Assembly (NCBI GenBank): GCA_965219915.1
Contig: OZ244794.1
Location: forward strand, 930,001 to 994,000
Direction: 5' to 3'
DNA from: Bin80 sp965219915
GTDB taxonomy: Bacteria > Bacteroidota > Rhodothermia > Rhodothermales > Bin80
Length of the DNA stretch: 64,000 nt
In this document: in pieces, positions 8,397-18,026 of the stretch
Layout: each line of letters opens with the position of its first letter
How positions within the stretch are numbered: position 1 is the stretch's first letter
Made by a program: the position numbers and the translations under genes
Notes under the pieces: model-generated
What the model saw: only the letters and a program-made list of their open reading frames with translations
What the model was told of the DNA's origin: nothing
The model's database searches: none

Positions 8397-10871
8397 ATGG
8401 AACGTACAGAGTATAAACCGGTGCAGGTCACCAAGTTTGGTGGCACTTCTGTAGGAACTGCAGAGCGAATTAGGCGGGGCATTCGTTTAGTTCAGGAAAT
8501 TGCTGCAGATGTCCACCGTGTGGTAGTGGTTTCAGCCATGGGGGGGATTACCGATAAGTTGCTGGAATCCGTGGAAGTATCTCTTTCAGAAAAAAGGCTC
8601 CCAGACCACATTGCTGATGAGCTGCATGATCGTCATGCGGCGGCAGCGCACGAACTTTTGCCCAATGGGGAGCGGCAGCAACTACTTGCATACTTGGAGG
8701 AGCTCTGGCGGGAGTTGGAAAGGTTATTGCAGGGAATTGCGCTTCTGGGAGAGTGCACAGCTCGCACCAGGGATACCATTCTGAGCATTGGTGAGCGGGC
8801 GTCCGCCCCCCTTGTAGCAGCAGCGTTTCGTGCCGCTGGCGAACAGTCGCGCCATATGGATGCCCGCGAACTGATCAGGACGGACGCAAACTACGGAGAG
8901 GCCCATGTGGATTTTGACGAATCCATTCGCCGGATCCGAGCAAGATTTGAAGATCTTCCACGCGACCAGATTACGGTTGTGACCGGATTCATTGCTTCTG
9001 CTTCGGATGGTTCCACCACCACGCTGGGCCGGTCAGGGAGTGATTTTACGGCAACAATCCTGGGTTTAGCATTGCGTGCCCGGCGTGTAGTCATCTGGAC
9101 GGATGTTGATGGGGTACTGTCGGCAGATCCTCGGGACGTCCCCGAAGCTTTCCCACTGGCCCGACTCAGCTATACAGAAGCGGCAGAAATGGCTTATTTC
9201 GGGGCCCGCATCCTGCATCCCCGCACAATGCGACCCGTTCAGTCGCTGGGTATCCCCCTCCTGATCAAGAACTCCCTAAATCCCAAGGCGCCAGGTACAC
9301 TGATCTCCAATGAGTCGCGTTCGGTAGAGCTCAGGGTAAAGGCGATCTCTACCATACGGGATGTTGCTGTAGTAATGTTGGAGGGAAGCGGCATGCTAGG
9401 CATGCCGGGCATTGCCGCGCGGGTTTTCGTTCCTTTGGCAGAGCAGAGTATCAATGTACTGATGATTGCACAGGCTTCCAGTGAGCACAGCATTTGCTTG
9501 GTCGTGCGAGAATCGGATGCCGATTCTGCTGTAGAAACGCTGCGAAGTGCCTTCAAGCGTGAATTGGTGTACGGAGATGTTGCCAGGATTTATTCCATCC
9601 CAAGATGCGCCATTGTCTCTGCCGTAGGCGACCGAATGCGACATCATCCGGGGTTGGCGGGTCGCATGTTCGCTACACTGGGGCGCAGTCGTGTCAATGT
9701 GCTGTCTATTGCGCAGGGGGCGGCCGAAACGAATATTTCAGCAGTGGTCAGGGACGATGAAGTCCGGCGCGCTGTACGGGCCTTGCATGAGGCGTTTCCA
9801 TTGGGGCGTCTGCGTGCTCACGTGTGTCTGTTGGGACCAGGGCGCATTGGCGCCCACCTACTGAAGCTCCTGGCAGAACAGCACGACGACCTGTTGGAGC
9901 GGGTTAAGCTGAATATCAAGCTCATTGGGCTCGCGAATTCAAGGACAATGCTTTGGGATGCGGATGGTCTTGAGTTCGACACTGCAGTTTCCGAGCTTGC
10001 GGGAGGGCGTCCTGCTAACCTGGATTGGCTGGTCGAACAACTGGGCGCCTGTCGACTGGAACGGATTATTGTCGTAGATGCTACAGCAAGTCAGGCAGTC
10101 GCAGCCCGGTACCCCGATTTCCTTGAACTCGGGCTGGGCGTTGTAACCGCGAATAAACTGGCAAAGACTCTGGATCTGCCATTTTACCAACGTCTGCAAA
10201 AGGCGGCCAAGCGGCGCGAAGTAGCGTTTCGTTATGAAACCACGGTCGGTGCAGCCCTTCCAGTGATTTCCACACTCAAGGATCTGGTAAGAACCGGAGA
10301 TCCCATTCACAGGATTGAAGGCGTTCTGTCGGGGACGCTGGCGTATGTCTTCAACAGTCTTGATGTGGGGGAATCTTTTTCGTCAATTGTGGAGCGTGCA
10401 CACGCGAATGGTTGGACAGAACCGGATCCGGCGGATGATCTGAGCGGGGAAGATGTAGCTCGAAAGCTGCTGATCCTGGCCCGTGAGCTCGGTCTTGCCG
10501 TTGAACGAGATGACATTAAGGTTGAATCCCTGCTGCCGGCAGGAATTCAATATGATACTCCGGAAGCGTTGTTTGGTGAACTCAGAATGGTCGATCATGA
10601 ATGGAAAGCACGGGTAGAGGAAGCAGCGCGTCAAGGCAAGCGGTTGCGTTATATCGCCAGGCTTGAGGATGGGCGGTTAGATGTTAGTGTTCAGTCCGTT
10701 CCAAGTGACTCCCCGTTTGCCAAAGCGCCGGGTCGGGGGAATGTTGTTGTGTTCACGACCGATCGTTATAACGACGAGCCATTGGTTGTGCAGGGGCCAG
10801 GGGCAGGCTTGGGTGTTACAGCCGGAGGACTCCTGGCTGACCTGATCTATTCGGCAGAAATCATGCCCTGA
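8397..10871 (+). CDS. thrA: bifunctional aspartokinase / homoserine dehydrogenase
   Basis: An 824-aa fusion catalysing the first step (aspartate to aspartyl phosphate) and third step (aspartate semialdehyde to homoserine) of the threonine/methionine branch. Residues about 8-290 are the aspartokinase domain (KFGGTSVG near the N-terminus, TLGRSGSDFTA, WTDVDGVLSADPR). About 310-455 hold two ACT domains for feedback control (VMLEGSGMLGMPGIAARVF, VSAVGDRMRHHPGLAGRMF). About 465-824 are homoserine dehydrogenase (LLGPGRIGAHLL, VVTANK, GTLAYVFNSL, EPDPADDLSGEDVARKLLILAR). Ribosome site CGGAG lies just before the ATG. dapB and dapA follow closely on the same strand, so threonine and lysine synthesis genes appear coexpressed. 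Full length; assignment secure. Confidence 0.97.
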   Translation: MERTEYKPVQVTKFGGTSVGTAERIRRGIRLVQEIAADVHRVVVVSAMGGITDKLLESVEVSLSEKRLPDHIADELHDRHAAAAHELLPNGERQQLLAYLEELWRELERLLQGIALLGECTARTRDTILSIGERASAPLVAAAFRAAGEQSRHMDARELIRTDANYGEAHVDFDESIRRIRARFEDLPRDQITVVTGFIASASDGSTTTLGRSGSDFTATILGLALRARRVVIWTDVDGVLSADPRDVPEAFPLARLSYTEAAEMAYFGARILHPRTMRPVQSLGIPLLIKNSLNPKAPGTLISNESRSVELRVKAISTIRDVAVVMLEGSGMLGMPGIAARVFVPLAEQSINVLMIAQASSEHSICLVVRESDADSAVETLRSAFKRELVYGDVARIYSIPRCAIVSAVGDRMRHHPGLAGRMFATLGRSRVNVLSIAQGAAETNISAVVRDDEVRRAVRALHEAFPLGRLRAHVCLLGPGRIGAHLLKLLAEQHDDLLERVKLNIKLIGLANSRTMLWDADGLEFDTAVSELAGGRPANLDWLVEQLGACRLERIIVVDATASQAVAARYPDFLELGLGVVTANKLAKTLDLPFYQRLQKAAKRREVAFRYETTVGAALPVISTLKDLVRTGDPIHRIEGVLSGTLAYVFNSLDVGESFSSIVERAHANGWTEPDPADDLSGEDVARKLLILARELGLAVERDDIKVESLLPAGIQYDTPEALFGELRMVDHEWKARVEEAARQGKRLRYIARLEDGRLDVSVQSVPSDSPFAKAPGRGNVVVFTTDRYNDEPLVVQGPGAGLGVTAGGLLADLIYSAEIMP

Positions 10872-10906
10872 TTCGCGGGGACTTTTTTTGCCTCAGTTAA
10901 ACTTTG

Positions 10907-11644
10907 ATGTCAGTATCGTTACAAATTGCGATTGCTGGTACCGGACGTATGGGGAGCGCGGTCGCAGCATCGGCGGTCTCACGAGGGCATGGAATCAGCC
11001 AATATTTTAACCGTAAAAATCCCGTAACCGAGGCAGCATTATACCGTAAACCCGACGTCGTTATAGACTTTACACAGCCGGCAATCACGGTTCAGAACAT
11101 TGCGTCTTACTGTAGGGCAAACGTACCTGCAGTAGTCGGTACAACAGGGTGGTACGATGAAGTTGCTGATGTTCGCCGCCTTGTGAATAAGCATAATGCC
11201 GCTGTGCTGTACAGCCCCAATTTTTCCTTAGGCATACAACTAATTCTGCAGTCACTTCGTGCAATGGCTCCATTACTGAACAAGCTGCCAGAATTCGATG
11301 TGGCCCTACATGAGTTGCATCATACAGCAAAAACTGATTCTCCCAGCGGTACGGCCATCAATCTGGCGACCGAACTAGTTAAGATTATTGAGAGAAAACA
11401 TAAGTGGGGTGGTTCCACTACGCCGCATGATCCATCGCAGCTTGAGGTCTCGGCGACACGGCTGGGACATGTATTTGGGCAGCATCAGGTGATCATTGAC
11501 AGCCCTAACGACAATATCCTGCTGGAGCACACCGCCAAGAGTCGTGACGGTTTTGCCCTGGGGGCGGTACGCGCCGCGGAGTGGATACAGGGGCGAGCCG
11601 GATTGTTTACACTGGAGGATATGCTGTCTGACTGGTTTCAGTGA
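10907..11644 (+). CDS. dapB: 4-hydroxy-tetrahydrodipicolinate reductase
   Basis: Reduces 4-hydroxy-tetrahydrodipicolinate with NAD(P)H in lysine and diaminopimelate synthesis. 245 aa from ATG 10907 (a TTG one codon earlier is less likely). Seen: N-terminal nucleotide-binding glycines (IAIAGTGRMGSAV), DFTQP, VGTTGWYD, YSPNFSLG, and the catalytic ELHHTAKTDSPSGTAI segment with the His-His and Lys of the family. The Rossmann motif ends in a neutral region, so cofactor preference is not clear. It lies 35 nt after thrA and 21 nt before dapA. Confidence 0.95.
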   Translation: MSVSLQIAIAGTGRMGSAVAASAVSRGHGISQYFNRKNPVTEAALYRKPDVVIDFTQPAITVQNIASYCRANVPAVVGTTGWYDEVADVRRLVNKHNAAVLYSPNFSLGIQLILQSLRAMAPLLNKLPEFDVALHELHHTAKTDSPSGTAINLATELVKIIERKHKWGGSTTPHDPSQLEVSATRLGHVFGQHQVIIDSPNDNILLEHTAKSRDGFALGAVRAAEWIQGRAGLFTLEDMLSDWFQ

Positions 11645-11665
11645 CAACAACAAATTTGACTTCAA

Positions 11666-12574
11666 ATGCTGTTTAGAGGTGTTGCCCCGGCACTAGTGAC
11701 GCCATTCTCCGAATCAGGAGCGATTGATAAAGCTGCATTCTGTGGATTGATTGAGCACCAAATCACATCGGGGGCTTCTGCCCTGGTTGTCCTCGGTACG
11801 ACGGGTGAAAATCCGACGGTTACGTCCACAGAGCGAAGCGAGCTGATTGCCACTGCGGTTGAATATGTATCTGGACGTGTCCCGGTTATAGTTGGCACGG
11901 GCACCAATTCGACCGCCGAAAGCATTACGTTTTCTATTGAAGCCGAGCGACTGGGTGCTGATGGTTTACTCGTTGTTGGTCCTTACTACAACAAGCCCCC
12001 CCAAAGGGGATTTGAAGCGCATATAGCGGCCATTGCAGAAGCAACCTCGTGTCCAATAATACTCTACAATGTACCTAGCCGCACAGGCTTTGACATTGAC
12101 CTCGAGACCATTCTCAATCTGGCAAACGAAATACCTGCTGTTGTCGGAGTGAAGGAGGCTTCGGGTGATCTCTCAAAGGTCGCAGATCTTTTCCAAGGTC
12201 GACCGGATGGGTTTGCTGTGTATTCCGGGGATGATGAGTGGACGCTATTCTTTCTGGTTCTCGGAGGGGATGGGGTTATTTCGGTTGTCAGCAATATCCT
12301 TCCGCGCATGATGCACAAGCTGACTCAGGCTGGTTTGCAGGGTGATCTAACTGGCGCGGCAGGTTTGCACCATGCGTTAGTGAACGCAATGCGGGCGTGT
12401 TTTTTCGATACCAATCCGATACCCGTCAAGGCGGTTCTGGCTCACCTTGGAAAGTGCAGGCCCATGGTGCGCCTGCCTTTGGTCGAATTGCCCTCTGAGC
12501 AGGAGAGCAGGGTAATAGTTGCGTTTGCTTCGGCACTGGAAGACGAAATTGGAATTCAAGACAGTTCTTGGTAG
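11666..12574 (+). CDS. dapA: 4-hydroxy-tetrahydrodipicolinate synthase
   Basis: Condenses pyruvate with aspartate semialdehyde, the first committed step of lysine/diaminopimelate synthesis. 302 aa, a TIM barrel of normal length. Seen: ALVTPFSESGAID, the pyruvate-binding GTTGENPT, GADGLLVVGPYYNKPPQRG, YNVPSRTG with the conserved Tyr, and the Schiff-base Lys in GVKEASGD. It is the last gene of the thrA-dapB-dapA cluster. Having dapA after dapB is unusual but not odd. Confidence 0.96.
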   Translation: MLFRGVAPALVTPFSESGAIDKAAFCGLIEHQITSGASALVVLGTTGENPTVTSTERSELIATAVEYVSGRVPVIVGTGTNSTAESITFSIEAERLGADGLLVVGPYYNKPPQRGFEAHIAAIAEATSCPIILYNVPSRTGFDIDLETILNLANEIPAVVGVKEASGDLSKVADLFQGRPDGFAVYSGDDEWTLFFLVLGGDGVISVVSNILPRMMHKLTQAGLQGDLTGAAGLHHALVNAMRACFFDTNPIPVKAVLAHLGKCRPMVRLPLVELPSEQESRVIVAFASALEDEIGIQDSSW

Positions 12575-12890
12575 TCATGCCCCACTCCTGAATCAAGGGG
12601 AGATATGTCAGAGAAGTCGGCATTTCCAGAGAATCAGGGAATGCAAGAATTATCTTACATCCAGGGCATACATAGACCGATTCCAGGTTTCTAAACGCTC
12701 TCTTAAGCGTATAACTCTCTGAGTTTGTCTGGTGAAAATGGTCTGTGTTCACGGATAAAGAATAGCATTGTCGAAGCACATGCCCGGTATGATAAAGGCA
12801 ACGAATGCACCTATGGAAAAGCTTGTAAGAAACTGTGGGCATGACATTACGGCGGCGTGGTGCATTGACCAGTGACGTATACGGAATTAA
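12575..12890. other. intergenic region upstream of gyrA
   Basis: 316 bases with no supported gene. It probably holds the end of the thrA-dapB-dapA transcript and the gyrA promoter. I could not single out a convincing -35/-10 pair or a terminator hairpin with a T-run. Confidence 0.4.
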
Positions 12891-15470
12891 ATGACTGATC
12901 TTGTTTCTGAAGTAGGGGATGATAACGGGCGTATTGTGCCGTTAAACATCATAGAGGAGATGGAAGCCTCCTACATTGATTATTCAATGTCGGTGATCGT
13001 GGGGCGGGCGCTTCCTGACGTTCGAGACGGACTTAAGCCAGTGCACCGGCGCGTGTTGTATGGTATGCGAGAGTTGGGACTTGGCCCGGGTTCGACCTAC
13101 AAAAAGAGTGCCCGTATTGTTGGTGAGGTGTTGGGTAAGTATCATCCGCACGGCGATTCGTCAGTCTACGATACGATGGTGCGGATGGCTCAGGAGTTTT
13201 CGCTCCGCTATCCGCTCGTGGACGGTCAGGGTAATTTTGGATCGGTGGACGGTGACTCTGCCGCCGCTATGCGGTATACAGAAGCACGCCTGACTCGCCC
13301 CGCCGCAGAGCTTCTTCGGGATATCCGGCAGGATACGATTGATTTTCAGGAAAATTTTGACGGCTCACTTCAGGAGCCCGTCGTCCTGCCTGCATCATTC
13401 CCGAATCTGCTGGTTAACGGAGGCGACGGTATTGCTGTGGGCATGGCAACAAAGATCCCTCCGCATAACCTTCGCGAGGTAACTGATGCGATCATAGCCT
13501 ATATAGAAAACCCGGAAATCGATACACTGGGCCTTATGGAGTATGTCCCTGGTCCGGATTTTCCGACAGGGGGTATCATACACGGTACGAACGGGATCCA
13601 GAAGGCCTATCACACTGGTCGGGGCCGGGTTGTCATCAGGGCGCGTATGCATGAGGAGGAGCTGCGCAAAGGCCGAACAGCATTGATTATTACAGAATTG
13701 CCTTATCAGGTTAACAAGGCCCTGCTGATAACCAAGATTGCGGATCTCGTACGTGATAAGCGCATCCAGAGCATAAGTGACCTGCGAGACGAGAGCGATC
13801 GTGACGGGATGCGTATCGTTATTGAGCTCAAGAAGGACGCAATTGCCAAGATTGTTGAAAACAAGCTCTATAAGTACTCCAAGTGTCAGCACACCTTTGG
13901 TGCAAATCTCGTAGCTCTGGTCAATGGTCGCCCTGAAGTACTTACGTTAAAGGATGCGATCGTTCACTTTGTCAATCACCGCCATGAGGTGGTCACACGT
14001 CGCACTCAGTACCAGCTTAATGAGGCCGAAAAACAGGCGCATTTGCTGGAGGGGCTCACAATTGCACTGGATCATCTGGATGCAATTATTACGATGATTC
14101 GTGAATCTGCTGACACGGAAGAAGCCCGTAAGTGCCTTGTGGGGGGAGTGTGGCCATCGAAACTGTCCCTTACCCAACTCGAAAAGCTGGGTTTATCGGC
14201 AGAAGCACCGGGGCAGGCAGACCATGGGAGAGACTCTTGGTTGAGCGAAGCCCAGGCGGATGCCATCCTCGCGCTTAGACTTAACCGGCTGACCGGCCTG
14301 GAACGCGACAAAATCGTAAGAGACTTCGAAGCGAAGAAGAAAGAGATTGCGGGTTTGACTGCGATACTCGGTAGCGAGGAGCGTCGGATGAACATCATTA
14401 AGGAAGAGATCCGGGATCTGGCCGAAAAGCATGGAGATGCTCGTCGCACGAAGATTGATTCCACGGGAAGTGGAGATATACTAATTGAAGATCTGATCAG
14501 TAACGACCAGGTAGTCGTTACGATATCTCACCAGGGAATCCTCAAGCGGACGGCGGCGCAGGAATTTCAGGCTCAGGGACGTGGTGGAAAAGGTTCACGG
14601 GGGAGCAGCCTGCGCAGGGACGATTATGTTGAGCACCTGTTTGTTTCGTACAATCTGGACTACCTGCTGATTTTCACGGACCACGGTAAGTGCTACTGGT
14701 TGCGGGTGTTCCGCATTCCGGCCGGTGGGCGTGCGGCGCGCGGTCGCAGCATTCGTAACCTTATTTCTATTTCGGCCGACGATCGTATTCGGGCTATATT
14801 GCCGATCAGTCGAGAGGACTTCTTGAGCGAAGAGTATCTGAAATCGCATTATGTGCTGATGGCCACACGCCGCGGTATGCTCAAAAAAACGACTCTTTGG
14901 GCGTATCGTCATCCTCGGCAAGCGGGCATTAAAGCCATTGTTGTTCGAGAGGGTGATGCTGTATTGGAGACTTGCCTAACTGACGGTAAGGGGCAGATCA
15001 TTCTGGCCACATCGGCTGGCCGGGCGAACCGGCGTAGTGAAGAGCGGATACGGGCAATGGGGCGTGTTACGAGGGGGGTGATTGGGATAAGGCTCGGGAA
15101 AAGTGAGCGTGTAGTTGGAATGGTTGAGGTTCCCGAGGATACCGATCGTACGCTTTTAACAATCACTGCAAATGGTTACGGGAAGCGTACAGACATCGGC
15201 AAGTATCCGCTACACTTGAATGCCGGGAAGGGGGTTGTAACGCATAAAATCAATGAGAAGACGGGAGCGCTTGTGGCGCTCCATGGCGTGACAGATACGG
15301 ACGATTTAATGATCATCACACAGAATGGCAAACTGATTCGTCAGTCTGTAAATAAGATTTCGCAGATGGCAAGGTACACGATTGGTGTGCGCACGATCCG
15401 GCTTGAAGAGGATGATGCCATTGCCGATGTTACACGAGTGATTGAGGAAGAGGAGGAATCAACGGAATAG
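12891..15470 (+). CDS. gyrA: DNA gyrase subunit A
   Basis: Breaks and rejoins DNA strands in the A2B2 gyrase that introduces negative supercoils. 859 aa. The N-terminal part has VGRALPDVRDGLKPVHRR, KYHPHGDSSVYDT and the catalytic Tyr in AAMRYTEARL. The C-terminal beta-pinwheel carries a GyrA-box-like QGRGGKG in QAQGRGGKGSRG, which favours gyrase over topoisomerase IV. At the positions usually altered by quinolone resistance (E. coli Ser83, Asp87) the residues are Ser and Asp, the sensitive type. It ends in an acidic tail (EEEEESTE). It stands alone and gyrB is not in the window. Confidence 0.96.
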   Translation: MTDLVSEVGDDNGRIVPLNIIEEMEASYIDYSMSVIVGRALPDVRDGLKPVHRRVLYGMRELGLGPGSTYKKSARIVGEVLGKYHPHGDSSVYDTMVRMAQEFSLRYPLVDGQGNFGSVDGDSAAAMRYTEARLTRPAAELLRDIRQDTIDFQENFDGSLQEPVVLPASFPNLLVNGGDGIAVGMATKIPPHNLREVTDAIIAYIENPEIDTLGLMEYVPGPDFPTGGIIHGTNGIQKAYHTGRGRVVIRARMHEEELRKGRTALIITELPYQVNKALLITKIADLVRDKRIQSISDLRDESDRDGMRIVIELKKDAIAKIVENKLYKYSKCQHTFGANLVALVNGRPEVLTLKDAIVHFVNHRHEVVTRRTQYQLNEAEKQAHLLEGLTIALDHLDAIITMIRESADTEEARKCLVGGVWPSKLSLTQLEKLGLSAEAPGQADHGRDSWLSEAQADAILALRLNRLTGLERDKIVRDFEAKKKEIAGLTAILGSEERRMNIIKEEIRDLAEKHGDARRTKIDSTGSGDILIEDLISNDQVVVTISHQGILKRTAAQEFQAQGRGGKGSRGSSLRRDDYVEHLFVSYNLDYLLIFTDHGKCYWLRVFRIPAGGRAARGRSIRNLISISADDRIRAILPISREDFLSEEYLKSHYVLMATRRGMLKKTTLWAYRHPRQAGIKAIVVREGDAVLETCLTDGKGQIILATSAGRANRRSEERIRAMGRVTRGVIGIRLGKSERVVGMVEVPEDTDRTLLTITANGYGKRTDIGKYPLHLNAGKGVVTHKINEKTGALVALHGVTDTDDLMIITQNGKLIRQSVNKISQMARYTIGVRTIRLEEDDAIADVTRVIEEEEESTE

Positions 15471-15542
15471 CTCCTTACAAGGGTAGCTTGATTGAATCGA
15501 TCGCACCGGCAGTCTAATCTCGCGGTTAGTCAGATTGGTTGT

Positions 15543-16916
15543 TCATTTGGGGGATAAGATCCCCGAATCGTTTGGAAATGTGTCTGTTTTTGCAGCACAC
15601 CTGGCTTGCACAACCCGTTCAAATATATCCATTCCAAAATCCAACTCGTTTTGCGTAATGATCAGAGGTGGTCGGAAACGGATGGTTGATTGGCCACAAC
15701 CGATCACCAACAGGCCATTCTCGCGGCAAAGCTTGAGCAGTTCATTTCGGAGCGATCGTGTTGAAACATCAATTGCGCACATGAGGCCACGCCCACGTGC
15801 ATTTGAGAGATGATCATTGGAATCGGCAATTTTTTCAAGACGCTTAAGGAGGTGATTCCCTACTGAGCGGGTATTATGGAGGAGTGCATCTTCCTCCATG
15901 ATCTCCATGATGCGGTCAAATCTCACCATATCTACCAGGTTACCTCCCCATGTAGAATTAATTCGCCCGGGTTTGACGAAGACGTGATCTTCAACCTCAT
16001 CAAGCCGGCGACCTGCGAGAACTCCGCACACCTGCGTTTTTTTCCCAAAGGCGATCAGATCAGGCGTGACCCCCAATTGCTCACACGCCCAGAACGTACC
16101 TGTGATTCCTGCGCCGCATTGTACCTCATCAAAAATGAGCAGCGCATCGTTCTCCAGACACAGTTCCTTGAGTGCCCTCAGAAATTCTGGCCGAAAATGA
16201 TTATCCCCTCCTTCACCCTGAATGGTCTCCAGGATGACACAGGCGATCTCATTTTTCCGCTCAAAGAAGTATGATTTGGCTTCGTCCAGTGCCTGTGCTT
16301 CTAGGCTAGCCACATGGTCTAGATGATCCGCTAACGGGAATGTGATCTTTGGATTCAGGATCCGGGGCCAGTCGAACTTGGGAAAAAACCTTGTCTTCCA
16401 CGGATCGGATGTATTGGTCAGGGATAATGTATAGCCACTTCGTCCATGGAATGCTTCGCGCAGGTGCATTACATCTTGGCCGTGTTCGCTGGAAATGCCT
16501 TTAGCAAGGTTTTTGCGCACCTTCCAGTCGAAGGCTGCCTTTAACGTGTTCTCAACAGCGAGTGCACCACCAGAAATAAAGAATGCGTACGGTAAAGTGC
16601 TGGGCTGCGCAACACGGTTAAAGGTTTCAAGGAACCGCGCCATGTGGGGGGTTTGCACATCTGAATTCGAAACCTTGTTCAGCGCAGCATCCTTGAGTCG
16701 CGTGAGTGCGTCCTCATCGGATTCAAGTTTGGGATGATTCATCCCCAGCATATTGCTGGCAAAGAAACCAAAGAAGTCTATGTAGGGCCTGCCGGTAAGC
16801 CCGTCCACCAGTTTGACGCCCTGACTTGCCCGCATATCCAGCACAATGGGCATCATACCATTAGCATTGAGATGCTTGCCAAATATACCTGGTACCTGTC
16901 CTGAGCGAATATGCAT
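15543..16916 (-). CDS. lat: L-lysine 6-transaminase
   Basis: PLP enzyme of the class III aminotransferase family, predicted to move the epsilon amino group of lysine to 2-oxoglutarate, giving 2-aminoadipate 6-semialdehyde. 457 aa from the ATG at 16914-16916. The frame is open to 17153, but the extra 79 residues overlap the divergent lipA and are not family-like. Seen: YIDFFGFFASNMLGMNHP, HMARFLETFNRV, ISGGALAVENTLKAAFDWK, HLREAFHGRSGYTLSLTNT, IFDEVQCGAGITGTFWACEQ, and the PLP Lys in LIAFGKKTQVCG. It may serve lysine breakdown or aminoadipate-derived compounds. Next to gyrA (convergent) and divergent from lipA. Confidence 0.88.
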   Translation of the reverse strand: MHIRSGQVPGIFGKHLNANGMMPIVLDMRASQGVKLVDGLTGRPYIDFFGFFASNMLGMNHPKLESDEDALTRLKDAALNKVSNSDVQTPHMARFLETFNRVAQPSTLPYAFFISGGALAVENTLKAAFDWKVRKNLAKGISSEHGQDVMHLREAFHGRSGYTLSLTNTSDPWKTRFFPKFDWPRILNPKITFPLADHLDHVASLEAQALDEAKSYFFERKNEIACVILETIQGEGGDNHFRPEFLRALKELCLENDALLIFDEVQCGAGITGTFWACEQLGVTPDLIAFGKKTQVCGVLAGRRLDEVEDHVFVKPGRINSTWGGNLVDMVRFDRIMEIMEEDALLHNTRSVGNHLLKRLEKIADSNDHLSNARGRGLMCAIDVSTRSLRNELLKLCRENGLLVIGCGQSTIRFRPPLIITQNELDFGMDIFERVVQARCAAKTDTFPNDSGILSPK

Positions 16917-16956
16917 AAATCGTGGAGATTGATTGAGTTTAGGTTGTTCTGGATCA

Positions 16957-17961
16957 ATGGCGGCACTGAAAGGTACGCTGGCACCAGAGCAGATTCTTAA
17001 GCCGTTGAATTCTACAGTGCGTCCATCTCTCCCCAGGGAAATTACGTTGAAAAAGGTGTCAGGTGCAACAGGGGATGCAGCGCCAAGTTTCGTTGGTCTG
17101 CCGGTTGTCGAGACACAGCCGCGTGTTCGACGCCCTGACTGGTTGCGTGTCAAGCTGCCCTACGGTCCGGTGTACAAGAATCTCGTTGAGTTGATCGATG
17201 AGCACGATCTGCACACCGTATGCCAGAGTGCCCGTTGTCCAAACATGGGCGAGTGTTGGACTGCAGGCACAGCAACCTTCATGATTCTCGGCAATGTATG
17301 CACAAGATCCTGTGGCTTCTGTGCTGTTCAGACTGGAAGGCCCGAGCCGGGCCTGGACTACGATGAGCCACGTCGTGTGGCCAATGCTGCACGCATTATG
17401 GGATTGAAGCATGCGGTCGTGACCTCAGTAAATCGCGATGAGAGAGAAGATGGAGGTGCGCCCATATTCGCGGAAACCATTCGCCGTATCCGAAAAGAAA
17501 TCCCGGGCTGCACGGTAGAGGTATTGATCCCGGACTTTAGAGGTATATGGACTGCGCTCCAGATCGTTTTGGATGAGCGTCCAGAGATCCTTAACCACAA
17601 TGTGGAGAGCGTACCGCGCCTGTATCGTCGAGTCCGGCCACAGGCAGACTATGAACGCTCATTGAGAGTACTGGAGATTTCAAAGGATCAGGGGCTGCGT
17701 ACCAAGAGCGGTATAATGGTAGGCCTGGGAGAGACCGAAGACGAGGTACTTATGCTGATGGACGATTTTGTGCGCGTGGGGGTTGACGTAATGACCATTG
17801 GGCAGTACTTACAACCGACGCATATGCATTTGTCGGTTGAGGAGTTTATACATCCCGATCAGTTCAAACGTTACAAAGAAATAGGGGAGGCCAAGGGTAT
17901 TGAGCATGTCGAGAGCGGTCCGCTGGTACGCAGCTCATACCACGCCGAGCGCCACGTATAG
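16957..17961 (+). CDS. lipA: lipoyl synthase
   Basis: Radical SAM enzyme that inserts two sulfurs into octanoyl groups on carrier proteins. Both iron-sulfur signatures are present: the auxiliary cluster CQSARCPNMGEC and the radical SAM CTRSCGFC. Also seen: AVVTSVNRDEREDGG, NHNVESVPRLYRRVRP, TKSGIMVGLGE, YLQPTHMHL, and the terminal GPLVRSSYHA. 334 aa from ATG 16957. The first 55 or so residues have no family match, so a later start, such as the GTG near 17050, is possible. That would leave more room for promoters, since the lysine aminotransferase starts only 40 nt away on the other strand. Confidence 0.95.
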   Translation: MAALKGTLAPEQILKPLNSTVRPSLPREITLKKVSGATGDAAPSFVGLPVVETQPRVRRPDWLRVKLPYGPVYKNLVELIDEHDLHTVCQSARCPNMGECWTAGTATFMILGNVCTRSCGFCAVQTGRPEPGLDYDEPRRVANAARIMGLKHAVVTSVNRDEREDGGAPIFAETIRRIRKEIPGCTVEVLIPDFRGIWTALQIVLDERPEILNHNVESVPRLYRRVRPQADYERSLRVLEISKDQGLRTKSGIMVGLGETEDEVLMLMDDFVRVGVDVMTIGQYLQPTHMHLSVEEFIHPDQFKRYKEIGEAKGIEHVESGPLVRSSYHAERHV

Positions 17962-18026
17962 CCGAGAAGGGCAAGTGCGCACTGCGATTGATGCTCTGCA
18001 GGTCAACCTTTAATCAGCACTGCGCG

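Noticed and set aside
12426..12842. 138-codon minus-strand frame between dapA and gyrA
   Set aside because: Half lies antisense to dapA; the rest is Cys/His-rich and without a family pattern.
13395..13892. 165-codon minus-strand frame in gyrA
   Set aside because: Antisense shadow of a highly conserved gene.
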